A DNA stretch of 64,000 bases from an uncultured Campylobacter sp. (GTDB lineage: Bacteria > Campylobacterota > Campylobacteria > Campylobacterales > Campylobacteraceae), in NCBI RefSeq assembly GCF_938045345.1, contig NZ_CALIMS010000006.1, positions 71,783 to 135,782 on the forward strand, in the 5' to 3' direction. The translations under genes were made by a program, and so were the position numbers. Positions within the stretch are counted from its first letter, which is position 1. Each line of letters opens with the position of its first letter. The notes beneath the pieces are model-generated. The model ran no database searches, was not told the DNA's origin, and saw only the letters and a program-made list of their open reading frames with translations. This document shows, in pieces, positions 35,120 through 44,706 of the stretch.

Positions 35120-35908
35120 ATGGACGCAAAATTTGCTTTGGAATTCCTACTTGGCAAGGAAACATCGCTTCTAGCCAAGCACATTAAGCTGCTTAAGGCC
35201 GTAGATGAGACTAAAAGTATTACAAAAGCCGCAGAGATCGTAGGAGTGTCGTATAAAAACGGCTGGGACGCGCTAAATTTAATCAACAACGCGAGCAAAA
35301 AACCCCTCATCGTCCGCACTCAAGGCACAAAGAAAAATAGCGGCTCGGAGCTTACCCCTTACGCTCACAAGCTGATTCGCGCTTATGATGCTATCAGCCA
35401 CGCGGGTGAGACATTTTTGAGTGAAATTTTAAAGCTTGACGAGATCACCGAAGAGAGCCTTTTAAGCTTAGAGAAGATCGGCATGAAGCTTTCTGCGCGC
35501 AATCAGCTAAGCGTTGAGATTACGGATGTTCAAACAGGCGCTGTAAATTCTCAAATCACGGCTAAACTCGCAGGTAGCGAAATTTTATGTGCGACAGTAA
35601 CCGTAGAGAGCGAAAAAAATTTAGGGCTAAAGGTGGGCAAGGATGTGCTGTTTTTATTTAAGGCTCCAAGCGTCATCATCGCTAAAGAAGCCTCGGAGAA
35701 GCTAAAACTTAGTACGGCGAATCAAATCAAAGGCACGATTAGCGAGGTCAAAATCGGCGCGGTAAACGCAGAGATCTGTCTAGACACAAGCTCGCACCAA
35801 AATATCACCGCGATCATCACGCGAGAATCTGCCACCGCGATGGCTCTGGGAGTAGGAGATGAGGTAACGGCGATCATCGAGCCTAGCGAGATCATTATTG
35901 GCGCGTAA
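35120..35908 (+). CDS. modE: Molybdate-responsive transcriptional regulator
   Basis: A 262-residue full-length ModE. The N-terminal winged helix-turn-helix (TKSITKAAEIVGVSYKNGWDALNLINN) is at about residues 30-60. Two C-terminal Mop/TOBE domains bind molybdate (about residues 120-190 and 195-262; NQLSVEITDVQTGAVNSQI and NQIKGTISEVKIGAVNAEI). I prefer the ATG at 35120 (AAAGGA five to six bases upstream) over the one at 35114. It is followed by modA after about 100 bases. Confidence 0.93.
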   Translation: MDAKFALEFLLGKETSLLAKHIKLLKAVDETKSITKAAEIVGVSYKNGWDALNLINNASKKPLIVRTQGTKKNSGSELTPYAHKLIRAYDAISHAGETFLSEILKLDEITEESLLSLEKIGMKLSARNQLSVEITDVQTGAVNSQITAKLAGSEILCATVTVESEKNLGLKVGKDVLFLFKAPSVIIAKEASEKLKLSTANQIKGTISEVKIGAVNAEICLDTSSHQNITAIITRESATAMALGVGDEVTAIIEPSEIIIGA

Positions 35909-35967
35909 TAGGGTGAAATTGGGTGCGCAAAATTTTAAAATTTAAGGCGTAAATTTAAAATTTTAGA

Positions 35968-35973
35968 TACAAT
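35968..35973 (+). promoter_or_regulatory. Predicted -10 element of modA
   Basis: TACAAT preceded by AGA, 37 bases before the modA ATG. I do not see a second ModE-type repeat here. Confidence 0.4.
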
Positions 35974-36009
35974 TCAATTCTCGGTGAGAGCCGAAAAGAA
36001 AGGCATAAA

Positions 36010-36777
36010 ATGAAGTTGAAAGCGGTGCTTTTAGGAATTTTAACCGCAGCCGCGCTTAGCGCAGGCGAGGTTAGCGTAGCAGCCGCTGCGAACACGACGT
36101 ATGCGTTTGACGAGATCAAGGCGGAATTTGCCAAGCTACATCCGCAAACTACGCTAAATGTGAGCTTGGGTGCGAGCGGAGCGCTTAGTACGCAGATCAA
36201 AAACGGCGCGCCGTTTGATATTTTTATGGCGGCGGATATGAAATTTGCAGACGATCTGCATAAAGAGGGCTTTGCGACGGCGCCTGCCAAAACTTACGCC
36301 AAAGGCAAAGTGGCGATGTTTAGCGTGCGCGGCGTAGATCTTAGCAAGGGGCTTGAAGCTTTAAAAGACCCTAGCGTAAAAACGATTTCGATAGCAAATC
36401 CAAAGACCGCTCCTTACGGCACCGCAAGCGTACAGGCCTTCCAAAAAGCGGGAGTTTACGATGAGATTAAAGGCAAAATCGTAGAAGCAAAATCGATCGG
36501 CGAGGCTCTTTCGCAAGCGCTTAAAGCTTCCGACGTCGGCTTTATCGCGGCTAGTGCGATGTATGCGCCTAAGATGGCAAAGGACGGCTGCAACGGCAAG
36601 CCTTGCAAGCAGGGCGAAAATTTCGTCTTGGTCGACACCAGCCTCTACGAGCCGATAGCTCAAGGCATGGTCGTGCTAAACCGCGCTAAAGACAACGCCG
36701 AAGCTAAGGCGTTTTATGATTTTATCCTAAGCGATAAGGGCAAAGAGATCTTTGCTAAATACGGATACGAGTTTTAA
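36010..36777 (+). CDS. modA: Molybdate ABC transporter, periplasmic binding protein
   Basis: A 255-residue protein with an N-terminal signal peptide (MKLKAVLLGILTAAALSAGE). The ModA pattern is visible: AAAANTTYAFDEI, LGASGALSTQIKNGAPFDIFMAAD, then ANPKTAPYGTASVQAF. ModA captures molybdate or tungstate for ModB/ModC. AAAGGC lies upstream of the ATG. The stop overlaps the next start codon by one base. Confidence 0.95.
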   Translation: MKLKAVLLGILTAAALSAGEVSVAAAANTTYAFDEIKAEFAKLHPQTTLNVSLGASGALSTQIKNGAPFDIFMAADMKFADDLHKEGFATAPAKTYAKGKVAMFSVRGVDLSKGLEALKDPSVKTISIANPKTAPYGTASVQAFQKAGVYDEIKGKIVEAKSIGEALSQALKASDVGFIAASAMYAPKMAKDGCNGKPCKQGENFVLVDTSLYEPIAQGMVVLNRAKDNAEAKAFYDFILSDKGKEIFAKYGYEF

Positions 36778-37169
36778 TGATTAGAGCGAGAATCAACGAA
36801 ATTTTACAAAAAGACGGCATCCATTCTGTAGGATTTATCGCGGGCGGCATCAAGCTACGTGGCGTATTTCTGCAGCTAAGTAGCGAGCTTAAGGTGGGTA
36901 GCGAAGTTTACGTGGGCTTTAAAAGCACCGATGTGCTTTTATCTCGCGAAGCCCTAAGTGGTGTATCTAGCGAAAATGAAATTCACGGCAAGATTATGAG
37001 CCTAAGCTTGGGCGAAATTCTATGCACGCTCAGGTTTGAAGGCAAGATAAGCTTTGATGTGCTCATTAGCGCGCATTCTGCGCAGGAGCTTGCTTTACGC
37101 GAGGGCGACGAGGTTTTCGCATACGTTAGCGCCACTGCGATATATATAGAAAAATATGATAACGATTGA
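36777..37169 (+). CDS. Molybdopterin/molybdate-binding TOBE (Mop) protein
   Basis: A 130-residue protein with two TOBE/Mop-like halves (ending with SREALSGV and with AYVSATAIYIEK). Such Mop proteins bind molybdate and may store it. It lies between modA and modC, overlapping both neighbours (one base with modA, 14 bases with modC), so it belongs to the transporter operon. From memory C. jejuni has a similar protein in its mod operon. Confidence 0.82.
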   Translation: MIRARINEILQKDGIHSVGFIAGGIKLRGVFLQLSSELKVGSEVYVGFKSTDVLLSREALSGVSSENEIHGKIMSLSLGEILCTLRFEGKISFDVLISAHSAQELALREGDEVFAYVSATAIYIEKYDND

Positions 37170-38004
37170 TTGTAAGAAAAAAATCAGTGATGATTTCTCG
37201 ATTGATGCTCGCTTAGAGATTAACAAAGGCTCGTTTGTGTGCCTATATGGGCGCAGCGGCAGCGGTAAGACTACACTGCTGCGCATTTTGGCTGGATTTT
37301 TGCGCGCAGATAGTGGTAGCATAAAAGACGGCGATCTCGTGCTACAAGAAGGCAATGAATTCTTAAGTGCGGGCAAGCGCAGGATCGGCTTTTTGTTTCA
37401 AGACTACGCACTTTTTGAGAATATGAGCGTGACAGGCAATCTGCTTTTTGCCAGAAACGATCCACAAAAAGCTGCAATGTTGCTTGAAATTTTAGAGCTT
37501 AGCGAGTTTGCAAAATCTGGCGTAGAGGGTCTTAGCGGCGGACAGAAGCAGCGCGTAGCACTTGCTCGCGCACTGATGCAAGAGCCTGAAATTTTGCTAC
37601 TTGACGAGCCGCTTTCGGCGCTTGATTTTACGATGCGCGAAAAAATCCAAGAGTATTTGCTAAAGATTCACGAGCAGTTTCATCAGACCGTGATTTTGGT
37701 AAGCCACGACGTAAGCGAGATTTATAGACTTTGCAAGCGGGTTTATGAGATGAAGGACGGCAGGATCGTCCGCACCGGTACGCCGGAGGAAATTTTTCTT
37801 AAAACAAACGGCTCGCAGAAGTTTTCTTTCGCGGGCAAGATTGTCGATTTGCAAGCACGCGACGGGGTCAAAGTGGCTGTCGTAGCGATCGGCAGCCAGC
37901 TGTGCGAAGTGGTGCTAAGCAATGCAGAAGCCGATGGCTTGCAAGTAGGCGATGAGGTCAAAACAGGCGCCAAAGCCTTTAATATCACTCTGCGTAAAAT
38001 TTAA
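37156..38004 (+). CDS. modC: Molybdate ABC transporter, ATP-binding protein
   Basis: A 282-residue ABC ATPase. Walker A GRSGSGKTT is at residues 32-40, the signature LSGGQKQRVALARAL near residue 124, and Walker B ILLLDEPLSALD near residue 146. A C-terminal TOBE domain (residues about 225-282) binds molybdate for feedback. The gene ends at 38004. ModB, its permease partner, is not next but about 1 kb downstream. Confidence 0.95.
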   Translation: MITIDCKKKISDDFSIDARLEINKGSFVCLYGRSGSGKTTLLRILAGFLRADSGSIKDGDLVLQEGNEFLSAGKRRIGFLFQDYALFENMSVTGNLLFARNDPQKAAMLLEILELSEFAKSGVEGLSGGQKQRVALARALMQEPEILLLDEPLSALDFTMREKIQEYLLKIHEQFHQTVILVSHDVSEIYRLCKRVYEMKDGRIVRTGTPEEIFLKTNGSQKFSFAGKIVDLQARDGVKVAVVAIGSQLCEVVLSNAEADGLQVGDEVKTGAKAFNITLRKI

Positions 38005-39037
38005 ACTTACAGGCAAGCTTGGGCGCGCATAAGTGGGAAACTTCAACTAGATTAGAGATTTAATACAGGCTTTTATGGAATTTTACGTGGAATTTAGACG
38101 AGGAATTTTGCAAAATTTTAGCTGGATTTGCCCGTAAAATACGGTAAGATTTTAAAATTTTATTCGCATCGCGTTTAGATTTTCATGAAACATAAAAATT
38201 TAAACGCAGGCTAGAGCAAAATTGCAATGCGAGCCTAGATAGCGTGCGGAAATTAAGCTTTAAATTTTAGATTTTGCGCAGACAGGCGCCGTTAAATTCC
38301 TTCTTTGAATTTATTAATTGGCGTGGTGGGTTTATTTTTAAATTTGGCGGCTTTTAGCTTACTTTTTTGGCAGGAGTTGCGCGAATTCTATCATGCGATT
38401 TTGGTAAAAAATTTAATGTGAAGCTTCGCGTAAACTTAAAATTTTCAGATTTAGAATTTCACCTGGATTTTGTGACTTTGAAATTTTAAAAGCTCTAACA
38501 GCTTGAAGCTTGCGTGTAAACTCGCTTAATAAGCTGTGGCAGGATTTCATTAACCCGGTTTTTTACATTTATGCGAAATTTTAATTTCGTCTTGTCGGGC
38601 TCAATCAAATTTCACTAGGTCGTTCGGAGGGCGTCGTTTAGCCTATCTTACGTGAAATTTGCGCTCAGATAAATCCTGCCCGCTTAAGTTTTAAAGCCTA
38701 GCGAAGCTTTTTGAAATTTAGCTCAGCAAAATTCGTGGTCTTAAAAATTTGCCGGCTTGGGTAGAGCTTAAAAGCTCAGCAGGATTTGCACGCTTGAAGG
38801 AATTTATTAGCCAAGCAATTTATAAAATTCCGCCCAGTTTGGCTTGCGCGGAATTTTCAAAATTTCTATTTTGCTAAAGCTCTAGCTCTGCGCAGAATTT
38901 TTCAAAATTCTATTATGCAAAGCCTTATGACTATGAGGTTTGCGCAAATTCTATCTAGCCTTGCCTCTAAATTTTAAAGTAGGGCTAGGCTTTTAAGATT
39001 TTATAGTTTGGGCCCAGTGGCTCGGCTCGGAGGATAA
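38005..39037 (+). other. 1 kb noncoding gap inside the mod locus
   Basis: A stretch of 1033 bases between modC and modB with no convincing ORF, tRNA or terminator. It is saturated with AAATTT, GAATTT and AAATTC words, near one per 35 bases by partial count. A degenerate 44-base-offset direct repeat (38846 and 38890) lies near its right end. It could be a promoter-bearing spacer or decayed DNA; I see no homology to a gene. Confidence 0.55.
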
Positions 39038-39727
39038 ATGTTTGAAATTCTAAAGGGGCTCGATTACACGCCGTTTCTCGTTTCATTAAAGCTTGCGGGC
39101 TTAACGACATTTGCGCTATTTATCATCTGCGTGCCGCTCGCGTTTTTTATGGCGAGAAAAAATTTCCGCGGCAAAAGCGTGATTGAATCGATCATTTCGC
39201 TTCCGCTCGTACTTCCGCCTTCGGTACTAGGCTTTTATCTACTCGTTTTTCTCTCACCGTATTCGGTGCTGGGGGAGTTTTTCGACAAACACTTTGGGCT
39301 TCGGCTCGTATTTAATTTCAGCGGGCTCGTGATCGCGAGCTGTATCTACTCGCTGCCGTTTATGTTTTCGCCGCTGGTTTCGGGCTTTCGCTCGCTTCCG
39401 CGCTCGCTTTTTTGGGCGTGCGACTCGCTCGGCAAGGGCTATTTTTCCAAGCTTTTTCGCGTCGCGTTGCCAGCGATACGCCACTCCCTGCTTAGCGCCT
39501 TGGTAATCTGCTTTGCGCATACGATGGGCGAGTTTGGCGTCGTGCTAATGATCGGCGGCAGCGTAAGCGAGCAGACCAAGGTTGCCTCCATTGCGATTTA
39601 TGAAGCGACTGAGACGCTGGATTTTGCGCAGGCTCACGCATATTCGGCGCTGATGCTTATTTTTAGCTTTGCAGTGCTTTTGATTATGCATTTTTTGGGC
39701 GCGCGCGGAGCAAAAATCAAAGCTTAA
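39038..39727 (+). CDS. modB: Molybdate ABC transporter, permease
   Basis: A 229-residue inner-membrane permease with about five helices. The EAA-type loop is visible: HTMGEFGVVLMIGGS. The N-terminal part (FLVSLKLAGLTTFALFIICVPLAF) is typical of ModB. GGAGGA upstream of the ATG is a strong ribosome binding site. It should work with ModA and ModC despite the 1 kb gap separating it from them. Confidence 0.93.
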   Translation: MFEILKGLDYTPFLVSLKLAGLTTFALFIICVPLAFFMARKNFRGKSVIESIISLPLVLPPSVLGFYLLVFLSPYSVLGEFFDKHFGLRLVFNFSGLVIASCIYSLPFMFSPLVSGFRSLPRSLFWACDSLGKGYFSKLFRVALPAIRHSLLSALVICFAHTMGEFGVVLMIGGSVSEQTKVASIAIYEATETLDFAQAHAYSALMLIFSFAVLLIMHFLGARGAKIKA

Positions 39728-39778
39728 ATAGGCTTTAAAACGAAATTTGCTAAAATCCTGCAAAATTTGGAATTTGGC

Positions 39779-42700
39779 ATGAAAAACAAAAAAGACTTCG
39801 TTACCGAAAGATTTAACGCCGCCTTGATTCTAGGCGCTGCGCTGCTTACGCTTGTAGTAGTTTGCGAGATTAGCTTTTTGCGCACTAGGATCGCTACGCA
39901 GCTTGATTTGCGGACGCGCACGGCGATTACTTTACTTAAAAATACCGACGAGTCGCTTTTTAGCGAGCTTGAAATTCTAAAAGAAAATATCATTTCTTTA
40001 GATGCAAGGCACGAAGCTACGCAAAGCGAGCTTTATGCGGATTTGATCCGCAACGTCGTAAAATCTTCTCATAGATTTGACGCTATTTTTTATCTGCGCG
40101 CCCGCGGCGCGGAGCAGGAGAGCTTAGCATATTTTTCATCGGATGGGCGCATTTCGGATCTTGGCGAGATACGGCTTGCGGATATCGCAAGCGAGCTAAA
40201 AAAGGATGAATGGGTATCGCGCTATATGATGATGGACGGGGCGTGGCGGTATTTTTTAATCAAGCGCGTAAACGCTGATTCGTATCTGCTAGGCTTTGCC
40301 AACACCGCTAGGCCGATTGCCAGGCTCTCTTCGCTGGGAGATATTTTGGTCTTTAATGCCGAAGGCAAATTTTTTAACGCTCCTGGCAGCGCAACCGATA
40401 TATTAGGGCAGGATTTTGATTTTTCGCGTCTAGGCGAAGTGGTAAGCTTTGAAGACGAATCGGGGCTAAGTTTTGCTTATCTTGCGAAATTTGGAGATAA
40501 TTTCGTAATGGCTCGCGAACGAGCCGGCTATTTTTTGGGCGCGGACGATTTTATCGTCGTAGCGCTAGCAGCAGCGATTTTAGCTTATTTAATCCTTCTA
40601 ATTTCAAATTTTACGTTTTTAAAAAAGCGCGTTTTTATCCCGCTTGCGGCAGTTCAAAACGCGCTGCGCCAAGGGGATTATCACTCCAAAATTCGCGATA
40701 TAGAAGCGCTAAATCCACTGAACTCTGTCTTAGAAATTTCTAAATCCATAGACGAAGTTTTGAAGTCTAATTTGCGCCACGGAGATTTTAGCCTTAGCTT
40801 TAAAGATGCGCTAAAATACAGCTCCCTTTCAGTGCTTAGCATCGATAACGTAGCAGGCACGATCGAAAGCGCTAGCAACGGCGCACGCGAGCTTTACGGC
40901 GATGACGTCGTAGGACGGAATATATTCGCGCTGCAAGCAGGCTCGTTTTACGATCACGCCTATCAAACCCAGCGCGCAAACTATGTCAAAGAAAACTATG
41001 TCGTAACCCGCCAAGAGACCAAAAATGGCGTCAAAGACCTTTATGTTAAAAAATCTTATATCCGCGACGGAAGTAAAATTTCAACCCTTTTTGTGGTGCT
41101 CGATGCGTCAAAATATCGCAGATTTTACGATGAAACTAAGCAAAAATATGAGTATTTAAATCACGCGCCTATCGTTACACTCGTGTTTGACTACACTTCG
41201 GGCAAGATCGTAGATGCTAGCAAAAATATAAAAGAGCTTTGGGGCTACGAAGCGGCGCAGTTTTTAAGCGGTGAGATAAGGCTATGGGATTTGCTGGATG
41301 AAAAGGACGCGAATGAGGCTAAAAATGAAATTTTAAACCGCTTAGCCGATATGCCTTCAGAAGAGCTAAGCTTTTCTCAAAGCTATAAAATTCGCCATAA
41401 TGATAATATCCGCTATAGCTACGAAGTGAGCATCTATGTCAAAAAGTCCGCCGCCAGGGCTGCGTTTTATTTTCAAAATATCGATGACGATGTTAAGGCG
41501 ATCCGCGGCTTGCAGGAGGATTTGGACTTTTACCGCACCGTAATCGAGACTAGGAATTTTTGTACCTGCTTAATCGATCTTGATGCGCAGACGCTGTCGT
41601 TTGATAAAAATTACTTTAAAATTTTAAAATATCGCGGCAAAAGGCTAAATACTGCGATGAGCTTTGGGGAGTTTAGTTATGAAATTTACTTCGCGGATTT
41701 AGAAAATTTCAACAAAATGATCCGCGAATGCACCGCCGGGCTTAGGAGCGATTTTAGCTGCGAATTCCGTCTGCGAAACGCCGCTAATGCCTATACTTGG
41801 ATCAGTATGCAAGGCTACGTCACCGAAAAGCACGGCTCTCACTCTCGCCTTGTAAAAACTACGCTCGAAGATATCAGCTCGCGAAAGCAGACGGAGCTGG
41901 AGTTAAATTTAAACGCCAACGTCTTTTCGCGCTCGCTAGAGGCGATCTTAATCACAGATGAGAGCGGTCGCGTGCTGCGCGCTAATAACGCCTTTTATGA
42001 AATCACCGGCTATAGCGAAAGCCAAACCATCGGCAAAATTCCAAATTTCTTCGCTCCTATGGAGGGCGGGGCAGACGTGATGGAGAGGATTAGAAAAAAT
42101 CTCGTCGGCAAACAGACCTCCTATAAAGATGAAATTTACGGACTAAAAAGAGGTGGTGGCACATTTCCTGCGTTATTTACGGCGATCGCGATAAAGGATG
42201 ATTTTTCGCTTACCTCAAATTTCATTTTGATGTTTACCGAAATTTCGCAGATCAAGCAAAAAGAGAGCGAGCTAGCCAAGATCGCCCATCACGACGCGCT
42301 TACCGGGCTTCCGAACAGGGTGTATTTTATGAAAGCCGCGCAGAGATTTACGGCAAATTCAGGCGAAAATTCCAAGCTTATGGCGGTGCTTTTCATCGAT
42401 TTTGACGGCTTTAAGGCGATCAACGACACCTACGGGCATGAGGTCGGCGATATGTTTTTGCAGGCTATCTCAAAGGCGATGAGTGGGCTACTGCGCAAGG
42501 GCGATATCTTAGCGCGCTTAGGCGGCGATGAGTTTGGCGCCATCATAGGTGATCTGCAAAGCAAGGATGCCGCGCATGTGCTATTAGATCGTCTGCTTGG
42601 AATTTCAAAGATGAAATTTAACCTCAAAGGCAACGAAATTAGCGCAAGCATCAGCGTTGGCGCAGCGTTTTACGACGGCAGCGAAAAGATCGATTTTCCA

Positions 42701-43846
42701 GGACTTTTATCGCGCGCAGATAGGGCGATGTATCGCGCCAAAACGAGCGGTAAAAACCGCTACTGCATCTTTGAGCGCGCTGAAGCAGACGGACCTAGCG
42801 AGGAAGGGATTGCTGCGGCGATCGAAGAGGGGGAGTTTTTCGTGCTCTATCAGCCGATCATTAGCGGCGCACAGATTTATGGATATGAGCTGCTTTTACG
42901 CTGGGATCGCGGAAAGCGCGGAATTCTTGCCCCGCAGGATTTTGCGCAGATATTAAGCGAGCCGCGATTTGAGTTGCCGATCTCAAAATTTGCGTTTTCA
43001 AAGATGATGGAATTTAATGCTCAAACGGGCGCAAACTGCTCGATAAACGTAAGTCTAGCCGTGCTTACAAACGACGAATTTTACGATTTCGTAGCTCATA
43101 GCTTGCGAGACAGAGCTAATGCAAAAGGCGAGTTGATGTTTGAGATAACCGATTTTAGCGAGCAAAATTTTAAGGAATTCGCCCCTGCGCGTGGGCGTTA
43201 TGCAGATCTTGGGGTTAAATTTGCTCTTAATAGTGCAAATAAAAGCAATATCCCATTCCTGAATGCCCAGCCTTTCGATGTCGTTAAAATCGACCGCGAG
43301 CTCTGCCTTGACATAGGCAAGAAAAAAAATGCTATCCGAACGATGGTGGAGATCACAGGCAAGCTAAAGCGGGAGTTTGGTTTTGCTCTCGGCGCTCAAG
43401 GGGTCGAAAACGCGCTGTCGCTGCGGCTCTTAAACAATTTGAAATTTAACTATCTGCAGGGAAATTTTATCGCAAAAGCGCTTGATCGCAGGGAGATAGA
43501 CGCTTTCATCGCACGCTTTAAAGATACGCCCAAGCTCGCAGCCATCGACAAAGATGAGTTTATCGGCTTTTTAAACGCGCTTGATTACAAAGAGCTTGCT
43601 TTAAGCTTCGTTTCGCGCGCCGATGCGGGCGATCTGAGCCCGGGAGAGTTCGAAGGCTTTAGAGCAAAATTCGGCGAAATTTTAAATAAAACTCAAAGCG
43701 CGGGCAGCGAAAAATTTGCGCTAAATACAGAAATACGTAAGCAAATTTTAGATATTCTTTCGCTTGATTATCGCGCTTTAGTAAGCTTCATTCAGGGCTT
43801 TAAAACGCGGCTGGATCAGTTCATAAGCGATTTGGAGGCAGCATGA
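39779..43846 (+). CDS. Membrane PAS-GGDEF-EAL signalling protein with a degenerate EAL
   Basis: A 1355-residue protein starting at the ATG at 39779 (a TTG four codons upstream is less likely; TAAAAT at 39751-39756 fits the ATG). Two membrane helices (about residues 15-33 and 257-280) flank a 220-residue periplasmic sensor. Several PAS-like domains follow (about 340-830). Then comes a GGDEF domain with the motif LARLGGDEFGA (GGDEF at 915-919) and an EAL domain whose signature is YELLLRW (residues 1036-1042). In the EAL domain the DDFGTG loop is replaced by ALNSANKSN near residue 1148, so it is probably inactive. A 100-residue C-terminal helical part follows. It overlaps the HisZ-like gene by four bases. 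Confidence 0.88.
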   Translation: MKNKKDFVTERFNAALILGAALLTLVVVCEISFLRTRIATQLDLRTRTAITLLKNTDESLFSELEILKENIISLDARHEATQSELYADLIRNVVKSSHRFDAIFYLRARGAEQESLAYFSSDGRISDLGEIRLADIASELKKDEWVSRYMMMDGAWRYFLIKRVNADSYLLGFANTARPIARLSSLGDILVFNAEGKFFNAPGSATDILGQDFDFSRLGEVVSFEDESGLSFAYLAKFGDNFVMARERAGYFLGADDFIVVALAAAILAYLILLISNFTFLKKRVFIPLAAVQNALRQGDYHSKIRDIEALNPLNSVLEISKSIDEVLKSNLRHGDFSLSFKDALKYSSLSVLSIDNVAGTIESASNGARELYGDDVVGRNIFALQAGSFYDHAYQTQRANYVKENYVVTRQETKNGVKDLYVKKSYIRDGSKISTLFVVLDASKYRRFYDETKQKYEYLNHAPIVTLVFDYTSGKIVDASKNIKELWGYEAAQFLSGEIRLWDLLDEKDANEAKNEILNRLADMPSEELSFSQSYKIRHNDNIRYSYEVSIYVKKSAARAAFYFQNIDDDVKAIRGLQEDLDFYRTVIETRNFCTCLIDLDAQTLSFDKNYFKILKYRGKRLNTAMSFGEFSYEIYFADLENFNKMIRECTAGLRSDFSCEFRLRNAANAYTWISMQGYVTEKHGSHSRLVKTTLEDISSRKQTELELNLNANVFSRSLEAILITDESGRVLRANNAFYEITGYSESQTIGKIPNFFAPMEGGADVMERIRKNLVGKQTSYKDEIYGLKRGGGTFPALFTAIAIKDDFSLTSNFILMFTEISQIKQKESELAKIAHHDALTGLPNRVYFMKAAQRFTANSGENSKLMAVLFIDFDGFKAINDTYGHEVGDMFLQAISKAMSGLLRKGDILARLGGDEFGAIIGDLQSKDAAHVLLDRLLGISKMKFNLKGNEISASISVGAAFYDGSEKIDFPGLLSRADRAMYRAKTSGKNRYCIFERAEADGPSEEGIAAAIEEGEFFVLYQPIISGAQIYGYELLLRWDRGKRGILAPQDFAQILSEPRFELPISKFAFSKMMEFNAQTGANCSINVSLAVLTNDEFYDFVAHSLRDRANAKGELMFEITDFSEQNFKEFAPARGRYADLGVKFALNSANKSNIPFLNAQPFDVVKIDRELCLDIGKKKNAIRTMVEITGKLKREFGFALGAQGVENALSLRLLNNLKFNYLQGNFIAKALDRREIDAFIARFKDTPKLAAIDKDEFIGFLNALDYKELALSFVSRADAGDLSPGEFEGFRAKFGEILNKTQSAGSEKFALNTEIRKQILDILSLDYRALVSFIQGFKTRLDQFISDLEAA

Positions 43847-44706
43847 TAGATAGCGTTAGCGCCGATTTCGATCACGAGATACCCAACGGCTCGAGGCTTT
43901 ATTTCGGAAAGAGCGCGCAGCTCAAGCGCGAGCTGGAAAATAAAGCGAGCGAAATCCTCGTTAAAAACGGCTTTAGCGAAATTTTAACGCCATATTTTTC
44001 ATATCATCAGCACCTAAGCGTCGCGCCGCAAAAGCTTCTTAAGCTCTCCGATCCTACGAACCACGAGCTCGCGCTTCGCGCAGACAGCACCGTGGACGTC
44101 GTGCGTATCGTGCGCAAGCGGCTGAAAGACGATAAGCTAAGGCGGCTATTTTATATCCAGCCTACTTTCAAATACCCAAGCGACGAGTTTTATCAGATCG
44201 GCGCGGAGCTGATCGGGGAGAAAAATTTGCCGCTTGCGATCAAAATCGCGCAGGAATTTTTTAAAGAATTTGATCTTGTGCCCGCGCTTCAGCTAAGCAA
44301 TATCGAGATTCCGAAAAAAATTTGCGAAATTTTAAACCTGCCGCTTGAAATTTTTGAAAAGGGCAAGATTGAGACGCTGCTTGAGCAAAATTTGCCTTGG
44401 CTAGATGCTACGGCTCGCGCCACGTCGCTAAAGGACGTGCAGGCTCTGCGCGCGCAGGTGCCTGAAGAGCTAAAGCCCTGCTTGGATGAAATTTTAAGCC
44501 TAGGCGTGGATTACGAGCGTATCTGCGTTTCGCTGCTGTATTACTCTAAAATGCGCTATTATGACGCGCTATTTTTTAGATTTTTAGATGCGGGCGCGGT
44601 GTATTGTAACGGCGGAAATTACGAGATAGACGGGCTAAAATCCAGCGGCTTTGCGCTGCTAGTGGATGCTTTGATAGAAAAAATTATGCAAAAGGATGAG
44701 AAATGA
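43843..44706 (+). CDS. HisZ-like (class II aminoacyl-tRNA synthetase fold) protein
   Basis: A 287-residue protein with the catalytic-core fold of histidyl-tRNA synthetase: PNGSRLYFGKSAQLKRELE, then LRADSTVDVVRIV and RLFYIQPTFKYPSDEFYQIGAELIG. It lacks the anticodon-binding domain and is shorter than true HisZ (about 390). In epsilonproteobacteria it is usually annotated as an ATP phosphoribosyltransferase regulatory subunit, but that role is not proven. It overlaps both the upstream GGDEF gene and purA (ATGA). Confidence 0.8.
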   Translation: MIDSVSADFDHEIPNGSRLYFGKSAQLKRELENKASEILVKNGFSEILTPYFSYHQHLSVAPQKLLKLSDPTNHELALRADSTVDVVRIVRKRLKDDKLRRLFYIQPTFKYPSDEFYQIGAELIGEKNLPLAIKIAQEFFKEFDLVPALQLSNIEIPKKICEILNLPLEIFEKGKIETLLEQNLPWLDATARATSLKDVQALRAQVPEELKPCLDEILSLGVDYERICVSLLYYSKMRYYDALFFRFLDAGAVYCNGGNYEIDGLKSSGFALLVDALIEKIMQKDEK

